A DNA stretch of 64,000 bases. It comes from Opisthocomus hoazin (lineage: Eukaryota; Chordata; Aves; Opisthocomiformes; Opisthocomidae). Of the stretch, positions 46,666-60,000 are shown piece by piece. The stretch's first letter is position 1. The number at the start of each line of letters is the position of its first letter. The stretch covers positions 59,557,682-59,621,681 of the forward strand of contig NC_134418.1 of NCBI RefSeq assembly GCF_030867145.1, in the 5' to 3' direction. The translations under genes were made by a program, and so were the position numbers. The notes under the pieces were generated by a model. The model did not search any database. It was given only the letters and a program-made list of their open reading frames with translations, and had not been told where the DNA came from.

Positions 46666-49600
46666 AGTTGTAAATGATTTGCGGGGGTTGTTTCCTTATT
46701 AGGATTTTTTTTTTTAATTAGGGAAAATATTTTTTTTTCTTTTTTTCTGAGTTTGCCCCTTGCTGTGTCGCTTATTGGAAGCTTGTGATCTAGTAACGGC
46801 TTTGGTAGCCGGCTCCTGAAATCCGCCGGCTCTGGTTCAGCCCGCGCCGTTGGCGTCTCGGCGGTTTGCCTGTGTTCGCGGGACAGGTGTGATTGGTGTC
46901 GTTCCCCTGTCCTGAGGGCTGCTCCGCTCGTCTCCAGCAGTGCTGAGCCCGTTCCGGCCGGTCTTGTTTGTCTGCGGTGTTGAAAGAGGCAGAGAAGCGG
47001 TTATCGAAATTCCTGCGCTGCGGAGGAAAAAAGCAGAGAGAGAAAAATCAAGTAAATTCCGAACAACGAAGAGCCACAGCTGAATGCCAGTGAATTCTGA
47101 TTACATCACAAATTGTCTTCAGCGTTGAGCGTTGCGGGCTCAGAGGTGGTTTCCAGCCCCGCTGCCCCGCACCGTGTTCCGCCCAGCCGAGGGCTCCCAG
47201 CTGGGAGCAGATGCTTCCCCCGGCTCTGCACCTGAGAGGGCAACGTCCCCTCTTCGGTCGCAGAAAACAGGTGAAAGCAGAAATTGTATTCTCGCGCGGC
47301 ACGGATCAGCCTTCCCGTTAGTGAATTCCGCTCGATCTGGGGTTTTTAACGTGCGTCAGCCACGGGGCGGAAAGGCTGCAGGTTGCCAGCTGGCGTCTCC
47401 CGAAAGCCAACACGCGTTAGGGTCAGGGTTCTGGTCCCTTCGCCCGGCGCCAGCAGCCCCGCCGCAGGGCTTGGTTTCGTGCCCGGTTTGAGCGCTGAGC
47501 AGAGCGGCCCTGTAGATAGCAGCAGTGCTCCAGCGCTTGCTGCCCGCCACAAAGCACCCCCGGAGGAAGCAGCAGCAGAAGGTGCCTTTTTGAAAAGCAG
47601 TGAATAGTTTGGCTTTCTTCGCATCTCCTCACATCTGTCAGTCATCATAAACCGAAGTGTGATTTCAGTAAAAATAAAATCTTGAAGTCTTACTTGAATA
47701 ACTGCCCAATCTCATGTAAAAAAAACAAAACACCCAAACACCAAACCCTGTTTTTTCACTTCAGGTCGTGAATAAACAGAAGGAAATCTATGGCCATCAA
47801 ATCGGGGAGGGGAAGGCCAATAATGACCGATACATATATAATTATCCCTTGTCTTCTGTGTCACCCTGGGTTGTTATGGAATGCCGTCATTACCCGCAGA
47901 CTTTAAGCTCCTCTAAATGCTTTACACTGCAGCTGCCAGGTCCCAGGCTAGCCGGTGCTTTCTTTTAGAACAGTGCATTTGGAGATGATGGGCCTGTGTT
48001 TGGGCAGAAATTGTGGGATTGCTAGGTGAGGTTGTATTGCCTGAGTCCTGCAAGTGGTCGGGTCCTAGGATCATAATGGTTCTTCCAGGTTTTCAAGTTT
48101 TTACAGAGCAGTTCCTTAAAACTATTTGAAAGTTTTAATTTTTTCAGATAGGTGTAATTTTGTGCTTGAGTTTCAAGATATATTAATGTAATAAAGGAGA
48201 ACTTGGCTTAGATAGCCATGCTACTAATGAAGCTGGTAAAGAGACATGATGGCTGCAAAAGTGCGATTAAACAACTCCAGTTACTTGACAGAACTTCGTA
48301 CTCAAGAATTGAAACTTTAATTTCTTTCCTTTTACCATTTCACCTCACCTTCTAATAATCTGAATAGATCATAGGTAACTGTGAACCACCCAAACAAAAC
48401 CCTAAATGGAGTGGTTTCATCCAAATGAAGCTGAACGGAACGGAAATATCACAAAGCTGTCGCTAACACTACTGGGATGAGGACCAGGCTGGGACAGAGC
48501 TGTAGCTCATGGTGGGTTTGGAGCTGCAGGGTGGGGTCCGGTCTGTCACTGCGCTGAACAGCAGTGGGTGCGAGGTGACTGCAGGCGCGCTGTGGTGGAG
48601 AGCCCTCAGCAGCTCCTCCAGCTTCGCTCGGTGGTCAGCAGGAAAGGTCCCTCTCCCCTTGAGTGGAGTGGTCACCTGCAGAGCGCGGGTTTCCTATACG
48701 GCACAAAGTTGCTGATTAATTTATTCCTTTTAAGGTAATTGCATCTGACAATTTTGCAGGGTCCTGAAGCACGTTTATTTAGTATGTTCCCAGTTTCCAC
48801 AGTCAACACGTTTTCAAAACATGTCAGGAAACCCTACGTTGTCTGCAATCTAATCAGTAAACACAGAACAGAGGTGAGAAAAGGGATGTGAAATTACCCA
48901 GGTTCTTAGGGAAAAGGGGCTTGAAGACAAGTTGGGCAAAAGGAAGGGTTGTTTCTCCCTCGTTGTCTCCTACAGTTCAGGCTGGGCAGACCTTCTGTAC
49001 CTGAAGATTGCTGTAGTTGTGTTGCTGTGAAGGCTCATTCCCCAGACTTGGATTAGGACCACGTCTCCTCCTAGGTACAGCAGGAGACGGAACAGCTGTG
49101 TTCTCTCAAGCCTTTGTAGAGTCTCCTGGCAAGCAGGATGGGCTCAGCCATGTCAGGTGTGAATATGATTACATATGGGATCCCAGAGATATTTATTTAA
49201 AAATTCAGCTTTTTAAGTCTCTTAAATCTGCTCTTAGTAAAAAACTCTTCGCATTCCCCATACTCTTAAAGATGTGAATTCTGGGACCAAATATAGTTAG
49301 CATTTCTAACCATGTAACACTTTCTCCTCTTGTTTGTTCAGCTCTAGGAAATTCAGCTACCCTTTTTGGGGTGAGTAAAGGAGGATTTTTCTTCCGATTT
49401 GTGAACTTAAACAGGGCCATTGAAATCAATACAGGAAGTTTCCCCTGATGCTTGTTAATTTCATCTAGTCCTTGCTTGCTGTATACATAACCAAGAGCTG
49501 GAGCATGTATATTTTGAGATGATAGTGGGAGATGAAATGCTTCCAGTTAGAACAGCTGTGTTATTGCACATGGTTTGGTTTTCACAGATTTAATAATGTG

Positions 49601-52600
49601 GATAATGATGTGAAGATTACACGTTCCCAGTTTTGGGGAAGGAAGGAAAACTTTCTAGGAACTTTCTCAAGCCACTGTTTAACACATGTGTGCTTGAAGC
49701 CTTCAGTATGTTTTTCAGGTCTCCTCAGACACAGCCAAAGTCTCTTTAAACAGCCCACCTTAAAGCAATGTCATTCTCTCTAAATAGACGGGACGTGTTG
49801 CAAATACTTTTTCTATCCAGCTAAACCCCAAGATAATCTCCAGAAATAAACCAGAACATCTAGGAATTATCTTTCAATGCGAAGATGCGCGTTTCAGTGG
49901 CTGTTGCACAGGTGGGGAGGTGGAGGAGAGCGGGCCTTGTTGCCGAAAGCCAGGGTGAGGGGTGTGGATGGAGCCAGGCAGCTCTTCTTGTGGGCCATGT
50001 GGTGCCTGCAGCCGAGTGACCTGCCAGCGGCCAGGTCTCTGCCCAAGAGGCATCGTGCCTGGCTGGCAAGTCTGTGCACTGTGACTACCCAGTGATTAAA
50101 GATGTGGAGAGGAGGCGGCTCTCCGGAATCCCTCGGATCTGAGTCTGTGCTGTAACAATCTGGGGTAGGGAGCAGCATCAAGTTTGGAGACCTGAATGTC
50201 CTCACACCTGGAATCCCACCAGGGATTCCTGCTCCTCTCCCGCTTGCTTGTGAAGCCAACCCATAGCTCTGCTCTGCAGCAGAGCCCAGGGTCCCAGCTC
50301 CACATCTGTGATGAGTTACAGCTCCCACCTGCCACAGGCTGGGGCTCAGATCACGCTCGGGATTACAGTACCTGTCTGACGTGCTCGAGCTAGGGGCTGC
50401 TACTGCATCCAGACCATAACTGAACACAGGCGCCGGTGTCCAACTGTACGCGACAAATCCAATGGAGATACACAATATGCTTTTAGGCTTAGGTAAAAAT
50501 ATCTTAAAGTACAGAATTAAACGGTTTAAACTAGAAAGGAGGTTAGGAAAAGAAAGCTGAGTACAGTTTTACTTGCTGTTTTGTGGAACTAGGTTTCTTG
50601 TGTGATCTTATTACAGCTCATTCACATATGTTTTTTCTTTCCTTCTTTTTTTTTCATTTTGAAATCTGCCACTTTGGATTTTGCAGCTTCAAAGTCTCGG
50701 TTCAAATAACATATGAAATGTATCCGTGCACTATCAGACTTGATAGCCCTGTCACTTTATGCGACTATTTATAGATACCAGGACAAACTTTGTGAGTAAC
50801 AGAGAACTGAGTAGAAAGGAACTAGAGAGAAAAATTATTTTACCCAGATAAAATTATGTTGCGTCATTAGCTCTGAAAACATCTGAATGTTGCGTCATTT
50901 TGTATTTTACGGCACAGCTGCTGCAGGGTTCTGAGAATCTGGGTCTAAAAGGGGATGTGAATTACTTTCTGAGGACAATGATTGCAATTGTAGTGCCTTT
51001 TCCTTGCTGGGGAAATGTGGGTTAATATGCTGCTCACGTCTGTGTAACAAAAACCCAGAAGGCATCTTGCTGGAATTACGGATGCCAGGCATTTTCCAGA
51101 GCCTTGTCAAAAGTGCAGTTCATTGCCAGTTGCTAATTTAAATATACATATGCCCTGTGGCAGGACAATTTTCTCTAAAACTGATAAGAACCTAACCTTA
51201 GAAAGGGTGCAGGTGCTTTATAATTAATATTTCACGGACCCTAATCAGTTTAATTGATGTTCAGTGCGCTGCAAATGCCCAGTATTGGTGGCGGCTTCTC
51301 TTACCAGCACATGGCATGAATGACCATTTGCAAGCCAGCAGCGGTTTCATCTTCCATTCCGTGTTGAGGCATTTCAGCGACTCTAAAAACCAATACTTTG
51401 TCACATTAACACCCAAGACCAGCCACCCACCAGGGTCCGGGTTATAAATAGAGATCCTCTCCAGAAGCCTGGTCTTACCTGAGACATCCATGTGCGAGTG
51501 CTGCCAGGCCAGATCCTCGCATGCCCGTTACTGGGTGGCTGCACTGGATCTCCCCTGCAACAGGAGGAGAGGTTGCACACGTTACTGTGCATGGTGTGCT
51601 CTCCCAGCTCAAAGGGCTGAGAGCACGTGCTCTGCAGGTTTTGCTGAGCAGAAAGTCGTACTTGGGTCATCTTTGGAGGACTGTGTGAAGGGAGGATGAG
51701 GCAGGGGAGGCAGGCAACCATGCCGTGTTCTCCTGCAGAGCCTTCGAAAAGCTCCAGCCTTGTTCTGCCAGGACTGTCACTTTTCTGTGTTTAAACTGCA
51801 GATATTGCCCATTTTTTTTGCAGGGCGAGTGCATTCGGCCAAGTAGCACAGTAGGTGGTATTAAAAAATCCCGCATGACCGCGCCGCTTCCCCATAGCTA
51901 TTTATTGTACCACGGACTACAACAGCTGCACTGGGCTTCCACGTGACATAGATGTCGGGTCTGTGCCAACATATCAGTCAGCCCATCAAGTCCTCTTATT
52001 TATATTGCGGCTTTCATAGCAGCAATCTCACCCTGCTTCACATGTTATAATTAGACCTTGAAAACCAGTTCAGATAAACATAACTCAAATGTTAAAAATC
52101 TCCAAACTGATTGACATGAACAAGTAAGGTAGCAAGGGGCTGGGGAGTTTGGTTTTGATGTGCCCTTGGCAGCATGACTGTGGTGTAGTAGACCAGCTCT
52201 GTTTTGAACGAAATACAGCTTTTGTGTAGTGGTTTCACTTTGCAGCAAAAAAGTGTTTTCCCCCTTGGCTAAACTGAAGACAATCAGCATGCAAGGAAGG
52301 AATATTGTGTGGTGTATTTGCAGAGTAGTGGTTGTCATCTTTGGTTACGTTACCTTACAGCAGAGCAGGGTTCACTGATGTTTATATGTCGCAAAGTTGG
52401 TATAGCTCCGACCTTGTCAACACTGTGGATGTGCTCCAAGTATAGCCACTGATCTAATTTCATTGCAGATAGGCAAAACTAATTAAAAGACAGTTGTATC
52501 CCGCAATATAGATGACTGAAATATAAGCTTTGTGTGTGACCCGAGAATAAACCAGTGAGAATTTTTCTGGTTGAAGACAGAGAATTAAGGAAATTGAGAT

Positions 52601-53500
52601 TTGAGATGCGGACCTGCTACTGTAAAGAAAATGGAGGAGACTCTTAGAAATATGGGGGTTGTATTGTTATTATGGGCTGATTTGGTTTCAGGAAGTTAAG
52701 AATCTCCTCTTCGAACTCAGAAATTCAATATGCACGTGTATTCAGTCAATGAGTCTGCTTTCTTTCCCAGTCCTGACAAGCTCTAAGGTGTAATACCTGG
52801 AATTGGAATTTGGAACACCTTGCTGGCCACCTTTACTTCTTGGCATTTCTCGAATTTTTACATTTAGTGCATGACATGGGTTGGAGGGGGAGTGGGTTAT
52901 GTGTGGGCTCCCAGGAAATCCTGAGTTTGAGACAAGAAGCTCATGAGTTGCTAGCTCTCAACATTGTTATTTTTATGAACGTTAAAATTTAATGTACTTC
53001 TTCCTTGCTTGGAAAGCATTTGACAGTCCAGGACTCTGTTTGCCAGAGGAAGAATAAAAACAAAAACCCGTGGTCTGTAATCTATTGAGAAGTGTAATCT
53101 CGCATCAGTGTAATAAGATGTACACATCAGAAGTGTAATCATACATAAAGGCAGAAAAACCCCACTTATATCCAGGAAATTTCAGTTATTTAGACTACAT
53201 TTCTTGTCTATAATAATCCAGACTTTTGCAGCCTTAAAAAACTATAGATTGTCACTTCAGCCAGTGCTGGCCAAAGTAAATATGCTATACCCACAGAAAG
53301 TATTTTACTAACTGCTGTAAAGCTTGTATATGGTACACATACAAGTTACTGCGAAAAGCGTAAGAGCTTCATATACTAAGCAGAAGACTTCCCTGCTGTA
53401 TTTCTGCAGGGGCACCATAGGATCCTACCCAGGGGAATCACCCTCGCAGTCCTGACAGCCAGATACAAGTCACGCTCTAATATAAGCAACAAACATGCAC
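46666..53500. other. Gene desert, left part
   Basis: No supported gene, RNA or repeat. T-rich runs near 46707-46745 and a CpG-richer shoulder to about 47500. The frame at 49894-50475 (minus, 193 codons) has no recognisable domain and overlaps frames on both strands. Confidence 0.65.
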
Positions 53501-55004
53501 AGAAGCAAAGAGGCTTGCTCCAGAGCTGCAGGGCCCCATGGCACTTCACCACATAAATGGTGCTCTTTTACTTGAAAGACCCAGAAATGTGACATCCGAG
53601 GGTTTCCCAGGGTGTGCCAGTGTCAGGCAGAGATCTGTGAGCTTTCATGCTTGTGGCGTGGTTCAAAACTGCGCACAAAATCACACCAGATATTGGAGAT
53701 ATGTAGTCAGAAGTCCAGATGAGCTGCCTTGTTTTGTAAGGCCAAGCAACCTCTACCACAGCCGGGAGCAGAACCCAGGTGCTTTTACAAGCGAATCCCT
53801 TTCTGCATCACTAATAAAGTTTGCAAATCACTGGCTCCTGGGAAGGAAATGGTATGGCAATGAAAAGTACTAATGAGATTGAAACTGTTTTGAATCTGCT
53901 AGAACCAAGCTCAGTTGTTTAGGAAATGCTGCTGAAATTCATAGTTGTTTTAGTGCAGGTTTAATAGCAGCCCTAAGGCTGACAGAAGTAAATTGAAATT
54001 CTGTAAATGAAAAGTTTGTTGAACAAAACCACTCTGAATAAAAAGTGCAGAATTGCTGTAGAGATCTCAGAATAGAGCAAAATGTTTATCTTCTTCAGGT
54101 AGTGAGAATTATTTTGACTTCTGTATTGGTTGCAAGTCATGTCAGAGTGTTTCTGCCAAAGCTGCAGACAAGGAATTTAGAGCAATTCAATCTGGATGTA
54201 GCAAAAAATATAGCCTTGATAACCTGGAGAGCATTTAATCTGTGGTATATTTTGCAAGTGGTAAAAATCCATTTTAATAACAGATGCGTGTTCATAATCA
54301 CGTTCATCAAAGGAGAACTGCACATCCAGCATACCTTGGAGATGTCTCACCAGCGCACAAATAGGGATCACACTCAGCATCTCTAGAAAAAAACCTGTGG
54401 AGTCAGATGCAGGGGCGGAGGTGGGGGCAGTTTGGTTGATGCCAAGAAGGAAAATGTCACTTTGATTCTTTGTCTGCTATCATGGTTACAAGAAATAACC
54501 TAGGCAGCAGCAGCCTCTGTTAGCGCTTTGAAAAACAAGCTCCTGCTTGTTTGTGATTCAAGGTGAAAACTCTTTTTAAGGGCCATGCATGATAGGTTCT
54601 GCTCTCATTTTTGTGCGGCTTCGCACTGTGGGGATCAGGCTCCACTGGCCGCTCTGTGCCTACCAACACATAGTTAAGCACTGAAAGTTTCCTTTAGCTT
54701 CTAGAGTATAGGAAGTGTAAACTATCCCCTTGGCAAATTAAACATCCTGACACCAGAAAACACCTTGTTTTTCTGTCCTGGTCTTAAATTCTATTTTTCT
54801 TAAACATTAGAAATACAATACATTGAAGCAGAGCTGTCTCGGGGATCTCCAAGCACAAACACTCTGCTGGTGAGCAACAGCAGCAGGGGAGGAAAGACGA
54901 AATCTTATCCAGGAGGAGCTGGCACATTCCTGTTGCGGTGGGTACTGTCAGGTCCTTCAGACCGGTACATAGCAGATCCTTATCTACTCGTTTGTACACA
55001 AAGA

Positions 55005-55052
55005 AAACTGCAAAGAAAATAAAATCTGAAGCTGCAAAGAAAATAAAATCTG
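55005..55052 (+). repeat. 24-bp tandem duplication
   Basis: CTGCAAAGAAAATAAAATCT followed by GAAG, then the same 20 bases again; two near-perfect units. Confidence 0.8.
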
Positions 55053-55782
55053 CATCACATCTTTCATGATCAAAACCCATGGCTTCAGGGACCCTTTGTA
55101 TTGTCAGGCTGATAAACAGATTTTTCTTACTACAGCGTTTTTTCCTTGCTAAGAACTAACATCCACAGCAAAGTCGCTGTGAAAATTGCCTTTGAAGCCT
55201 GCCACAAAAACAGGGAGAAGATTACTAGGATTGAGGTATTTTGGAAAGATCTATTGTACTTGCAGAATATTACTGAGCATGCGTTGCGATCAAACCAAGG
55301 CAAATGAAGCTGGTGCTGTGGCAGCTTACTTGGTTAGAGAAATGGGCTAAGAAGGTACCGCTCCTAGAGCTCTGCCCAAAAGCTCTCCCACTGTTTGTAC
55401 ACTGAGAAGCAAGGGCTTCTCATAAAGCTGTGCTTGATTTTGCCTGCCTTGGTGATCTACTGAAGAGCTTGGAGTGCCAAATTAGCAGGAAGAGAGGGTC
55501 CTTAGCCAGGCTGTTAAGTGAATGAAGCCAGGAGGGGCAGCATGAACAACGTCGTGCACAAGAAGTAGTGTCCATGTGCCCTTCTGGGTGAGCGGCCATG
55601 CAAAGAGATGGGTAGTCACTGCAGTGCTTTCCAGCAACACCCGTGTTGAATGTTTCTTTCGTAGGAGCAGAAATACCCCAAATCAGTCAAATGATAACAA
55701 TTCCGTAAACCATAGTTAAGTTTTGCACTCTAAGTGCAGTTCTGCGCACTCCTCAGTTTCCACTGCGGTAGGCGAAAAGGAT

Positions 55783-55822
55783 CTCCCAAATCTGATCTGA
55801 CCCTCCCAAATCTGATCTTACC
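55783..55822 (+). repeat. Short tandem duplication of CTCCCAAATCTGATCT
   Basis: Two copies about 19 bases apart (CTCCCAAATCTGATCTGACC then CTCCCAAATCTGATCTTACC). Confidence 0.8.
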
Positions 55823-56529
55823 CCCAAGAATACTTCACTCTAGCCTTTCTGGCCACGAGAGGGGCTCTGAAGGCGCGACAGAAAGCAGTTGCCGAGTATT
55901 TAGTCTGCATGCTGAGGTGCTGCTGATAAGTCCGGCTCCCTGTGGAGCAGCAGAGTCAGAACAGAAACTGTTCTTGTGGGAATCACAGCAAGTAGGTAGG
56001 CTGCTGCACCCGTCCCTTTCCTCAGAAAAAATGCAGTCTCCTGAGTGGAAAAAATAGAACAAAGTGACAAAGTGCCCTTCTTTCTCTAGCAAGGAGGGGT
56101 ACTCAGGGATTGCTAGACCAGATGGGAAGAAGGTCCCCCAAGCCAGCTATGTGCTTGCAAACTCTGTTGCAAATCCCCTGTTTGTGTGAAGGATTCTTCC
56201 CTGCTTATTTAATTTCAAAGGTTTCGTTTGGCAATAGAGAACTTCAATTTATTTACAGAGCAGAAAGAAGTCAACATGCAAAGCTCGTATTTCAAATTCT
56301 CACTGATTTCACTGCTGACAGGCCCTATTCAGTGTCAGCTGAAAATACTTGCCTTCAATGTGCGCTGGGAAGAAACGAAGTGTATGACTGAGAGATGCAC
56401 ATCCAGGAGTTTATCTTAAACAACCATTTCTGTTTCCCTCACATTTAAATAGGAATACATTTTGAGCTGGCTTCTTAAAAGCCCCATGGCTGGATTTTTG
56501 GGTGAGAATGTGAACCTCACCTCTACTTC

Positions 56530-56680
56530 TGGCACAGCCATGGGCCTGCTGGGGCAAGGCAGTTTCCCTCTGCATGGATTTCCCCATCTTTAAGACAGGG
56601 ATGACAACTTCAGCCTCATCTGCTGAGTGCTGCAGGCTGGCGGGCGTCAACCAAATCATTGCTTTAGAACATGTAGCTAT
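56530..56680 (+). mobile_element. MIR SINE remnant
   Basis: Contains GGGCAAGGCAGTTTCCCTCT and TTTCCCCATCTTTAAGACAG followed by GGATGAC. This follows the MIR core (GGGCAAGTTACTTAACCTCT, then TTTCCCCATCTGTAAAATGG) in order and spacing. The edges are approximate. Confidence 0.65.
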
Positions 56681-56986
56681 GTGTTTATTATACTTTATTA
56701 TAATAATGCAAAGTGCTGTGGTTGGATATGCAAAGGAAGTACCTCGTGGGCTCAAGCGAAGTGTGAGAAACAGGCTGTTTAACAAGGGGGGGGAAGGAGG
56801 GTGCTGTTTAAAGGGAGGAAAACTAAAAGAAAGATTGGTTCTTATAACCTTACCGACCTCCACTCAGTGGCCACCCGCTGCTGAGGACAGCTGAAGGAGA
56901 TGCACTGAATCAGCACGTCCCTCAGCTGCTTTGGCCACTCGCCCTCCTCGCCCACTCTTTGGGCTTCCCTGCCTATCGCTCGGTCT

Positions 56987-57037
56987 GTATTTATACTGCA
57001 CTCCCCAGATACTGCAGTGGTCGCTGGGTATAAATAC
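56987..57037. repeat. Inverted repeat GTATTTATAC / GTATAAATAC
   Basis: Perfect 10-base arms at 56987-56996 and 57028-57037 with a 31-base spacer. Each arm contains TATAAATA, the left one on the minus strand and the right one on the plus strand. Confidence 0.7.
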
Positions 57038-60000
57038 TGCTAGACAGCTATATACCACGCTTGTTGCTGAGGGGTAGGGGTATGGTACCAATATGATTTA
57101 GCACTGGGTCTCTATGGTGGAAGGGAGGGTTTGGGGCTGCTTTCTGACACCATGACCTCTTCCATCGGTGAACTCCCCGCCTGGGGACTTTGTGCCTGCA
57201 TATAGGCTGAGGGAAGTTGGGATAAACTGGGGCATCTAATGACAGCGCAGTTTTGAGCTGTGCCACGACAGACACAAGCTCTAAGGCTTGCTGCTGCTCT
57301 AGCATCTTTGCATTGCAGCAGAGCACAGAGCTTTGCAGGGCCTGCTGACACAGCTATGTAGTTTTCGGGCTGGAGCCGGCTCCCCTCCAGCTGGTGCAGA
57401 GTGCAGGCCTGGGCTTGGGCGGGGGAACCAGCCGCTGGCAGCCCAGGAGGCAGCTCGTGGGCTGCTGGAGGGGCGATGGTGGTGGTCACGGTCAGCGTGG
57501 GGGGCTTAAGCAGGGAGTACCCTGCTTTTAGACACATGGGCACTGGTTTTCACTCTTGGCTGGTTCAGGGTATGGTACGGTTAGTAGCATAGGAAAATTT
57601 AAACAAGCAAGGTGCACGGTACATGTAAGCTGAGAAGTTCAGCATTTTCCAGAAAATAAAACCCAGCATATTTTTCCATTATGAGATATGTGTGGGACTT
57701 GGAATAGCTGTTTCAAAATGCTTGGACTGCTTTAGGAGTCTCTACATAGGAAACCATGTAAAACTTCGAGTGAGAGGAGAAGAAATAAGATAAGGTTCTG
57801 CTTGAAATCTCCAGGATCGTCCCCGAGGGAGAAGAATATCAAACTCTGTGGTTTTATTTTGGAGAAAACTTTCAACATCAGAGCTGTCAAACACAAGAAT
57901 TCAGGAGGCTGATTCTTCTTTCATCAGCTAGAAGTCTCATACTCTCCCCTCCAACATCACTAAATTTGGTTGTTTCTATTAATTTAGTTGAGCGACTACG
58001 CAGTGCAAGAAAGGAACAGCGGCTATTTTTAGCTAAGCTAATTATTTGTTGAAGTAGCTAAAAGTTCTTCTGGTCCTTCAATTTGGTGAAGCCAAATCCA
58101 AAATTTCAGTAGTCAGTCATCCATCTGGTTTCGCACTGTCTGCATGGGCAAGTTGGGGAATGGTATTTTAATTTCTGCTCTCTGAGCTTGTTTTTGGAGA
58201 GAGGTTCATGAGAAAGGCAAATACTGTATGCACAAATGAAGGCACTTACTGGTTTCTGAGTAATCCTGAATATAATTTTAATGTAATTTTACAGAATATA
58301 ATAAGTCTAAAGGGAGTGGACAGAGAGTAGAGGTAGCAGTGACCGTTCGTAATTTCTGTGGAGAGTACGAAAAGATCCTGAAAATCTTCCAGGCGATACC
58401 TAAAGGCTCATGTACTAAGCGATTGCTCTGAACCCCCTCCCTTCAACTTGGCATAGCCTTGCAGCTGTCCAGGTGAGCCCTGAAGGTGGCCTGTCACCTA
58501 AATTTAAGGACCAGATTTAAATTTCTACAGCTGGGCTTAGCACATGATATCTGAAGCCAGAGGAGTGGAAAAATGGAATTGTCTTTCTTGGCAGGGCTTT
58601 TTCTGAGAGCTGTAGGGTTGCCCAGTTTTTCTCATCACCTAGTCTGGATTTTTTTTTTTTGTATATTTTTTCTAGAGAGGAGAGAAACACGGATGGGATT
58701 TCAGCTAGCAGTTGTGCTGTTTGTGCAGTCATCATATCGCAGCATCCTCGCCTCATCCTGGCGTCTTGTGAACGGGAAGAGAAAATAAAGTATGTGTACA
58801 GCAGACCGAACATAGGTAGCGTGTCTGATGCTGCTCTTGACTTTGCATCCAGACCTCCGAGCTGCCTTGCTTTGGGCTGTCGGAGGCGAGCGGAAAGAAT
58901 GAGAGGTTCAGAGGGTCATATGGGTCTTGGAGCTCAGCCAGGGACTTCTGGTTTGCCTCTTCAGTGAAAGGTGAGCAGCCCTATTGGCACCAGGCTGTGG
59001 CCCTACCTTCTCCCTGACGGCAGGATGGAGCGTACCTTTCCAGCCAGGCCACCGTCAGTCATTCATCGGAAACAGTGCAAGCACCGGCTTTGCCGAGGAG
59101 GGGGAAATTCATTACTCTCTTGCTCTTGCGCATAAATTTTCTTAGAAGAAGCTACCTGACAGGCGTTTCAGGAGGGTGTCCAGGAAAGAGCAGCGAGCAG
59201 GTGCCAGGGCGGGATTCTCCGCATTGCTTCCCGCCGTCAGCAGGGCTCGCAGCAGCCTCTCTCTTTCCCTTGCTCCCCAGTAAGAGTCGCACGGGTTGGC
59301 ATCCGCAGGGAGAGCCCAGGAGGGGCTGGCAGAGGGGACGCGTGCTTGGAGACAAAGCACAGAGAGACTGCAGTCAAAAAGACTTTTCAGCTCAGTCGCA
59401 GTTTTACAGTAGAACACATCTGTTGATTTTTAAAGAAGGTGGTAATATTTTTACCTCTTCCAGCTTCCAATTTTAGCTTTAAAAATCAGTCTTTTCCCCC
59501 AGCTGAAAAACACACGGACATTTTTTTTTCATAGAAATATTTTCTTCCAAATGTCTTCCCACTACTTCTGTTGCCCTGTGGGCTCACACTTCGTCAAGAC
59601 CCTGCAAAAATCTGCAGCCTCGCTGGCTTGCAGACGGTGCAACCACCTTAAAAGCCAACCGCATTTTGAACCATTAGCAGAGTCCAGGCCTTTTGAAACC
59701 AAGAGTTACCTGTTCTCCTTGGCTTGTGTGCATACATAGCGTAAAACAACAAAACCAAAGCCTTTGAGTGTTTCTGTGGCACTAAGAAGATAATAGTAGT
59801 ATGAGAGGAAGTGAAGGAGGTGAGGGCAGAAAATACCCTTCCAAATACACTCCTTCTTCTTACTTCTTTAATTTCTTATCCAATTCTTTCACTGTATTTT
59901 CAAATGCTTTTACCACTTCCACTTGAAGTAGTACCGAAGGAGAAAAATTGTTACTAGAAGAAAAATGCAGGCAATGGCATAATTTTTTTTTAACTAATCA

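Noticed and set aside
45466-46702. Several 100-200 codon frames on both strands around the DAPP1 promoter
   Set aside because: CpG-island composition lacks stops; no domain, and the real exon 1 uses another frame there.
49894-50475. 193-codon minus-strand frame in the desert
   Set aside because: Low-complexity Ser/Pro-rich text without a known domain and with competing frames on both strands.
57048-57543. MTTP or C4orf17 exon candidates
   Set aside because: None of the residues I know from those families appear, and splice phases do not form a chain.
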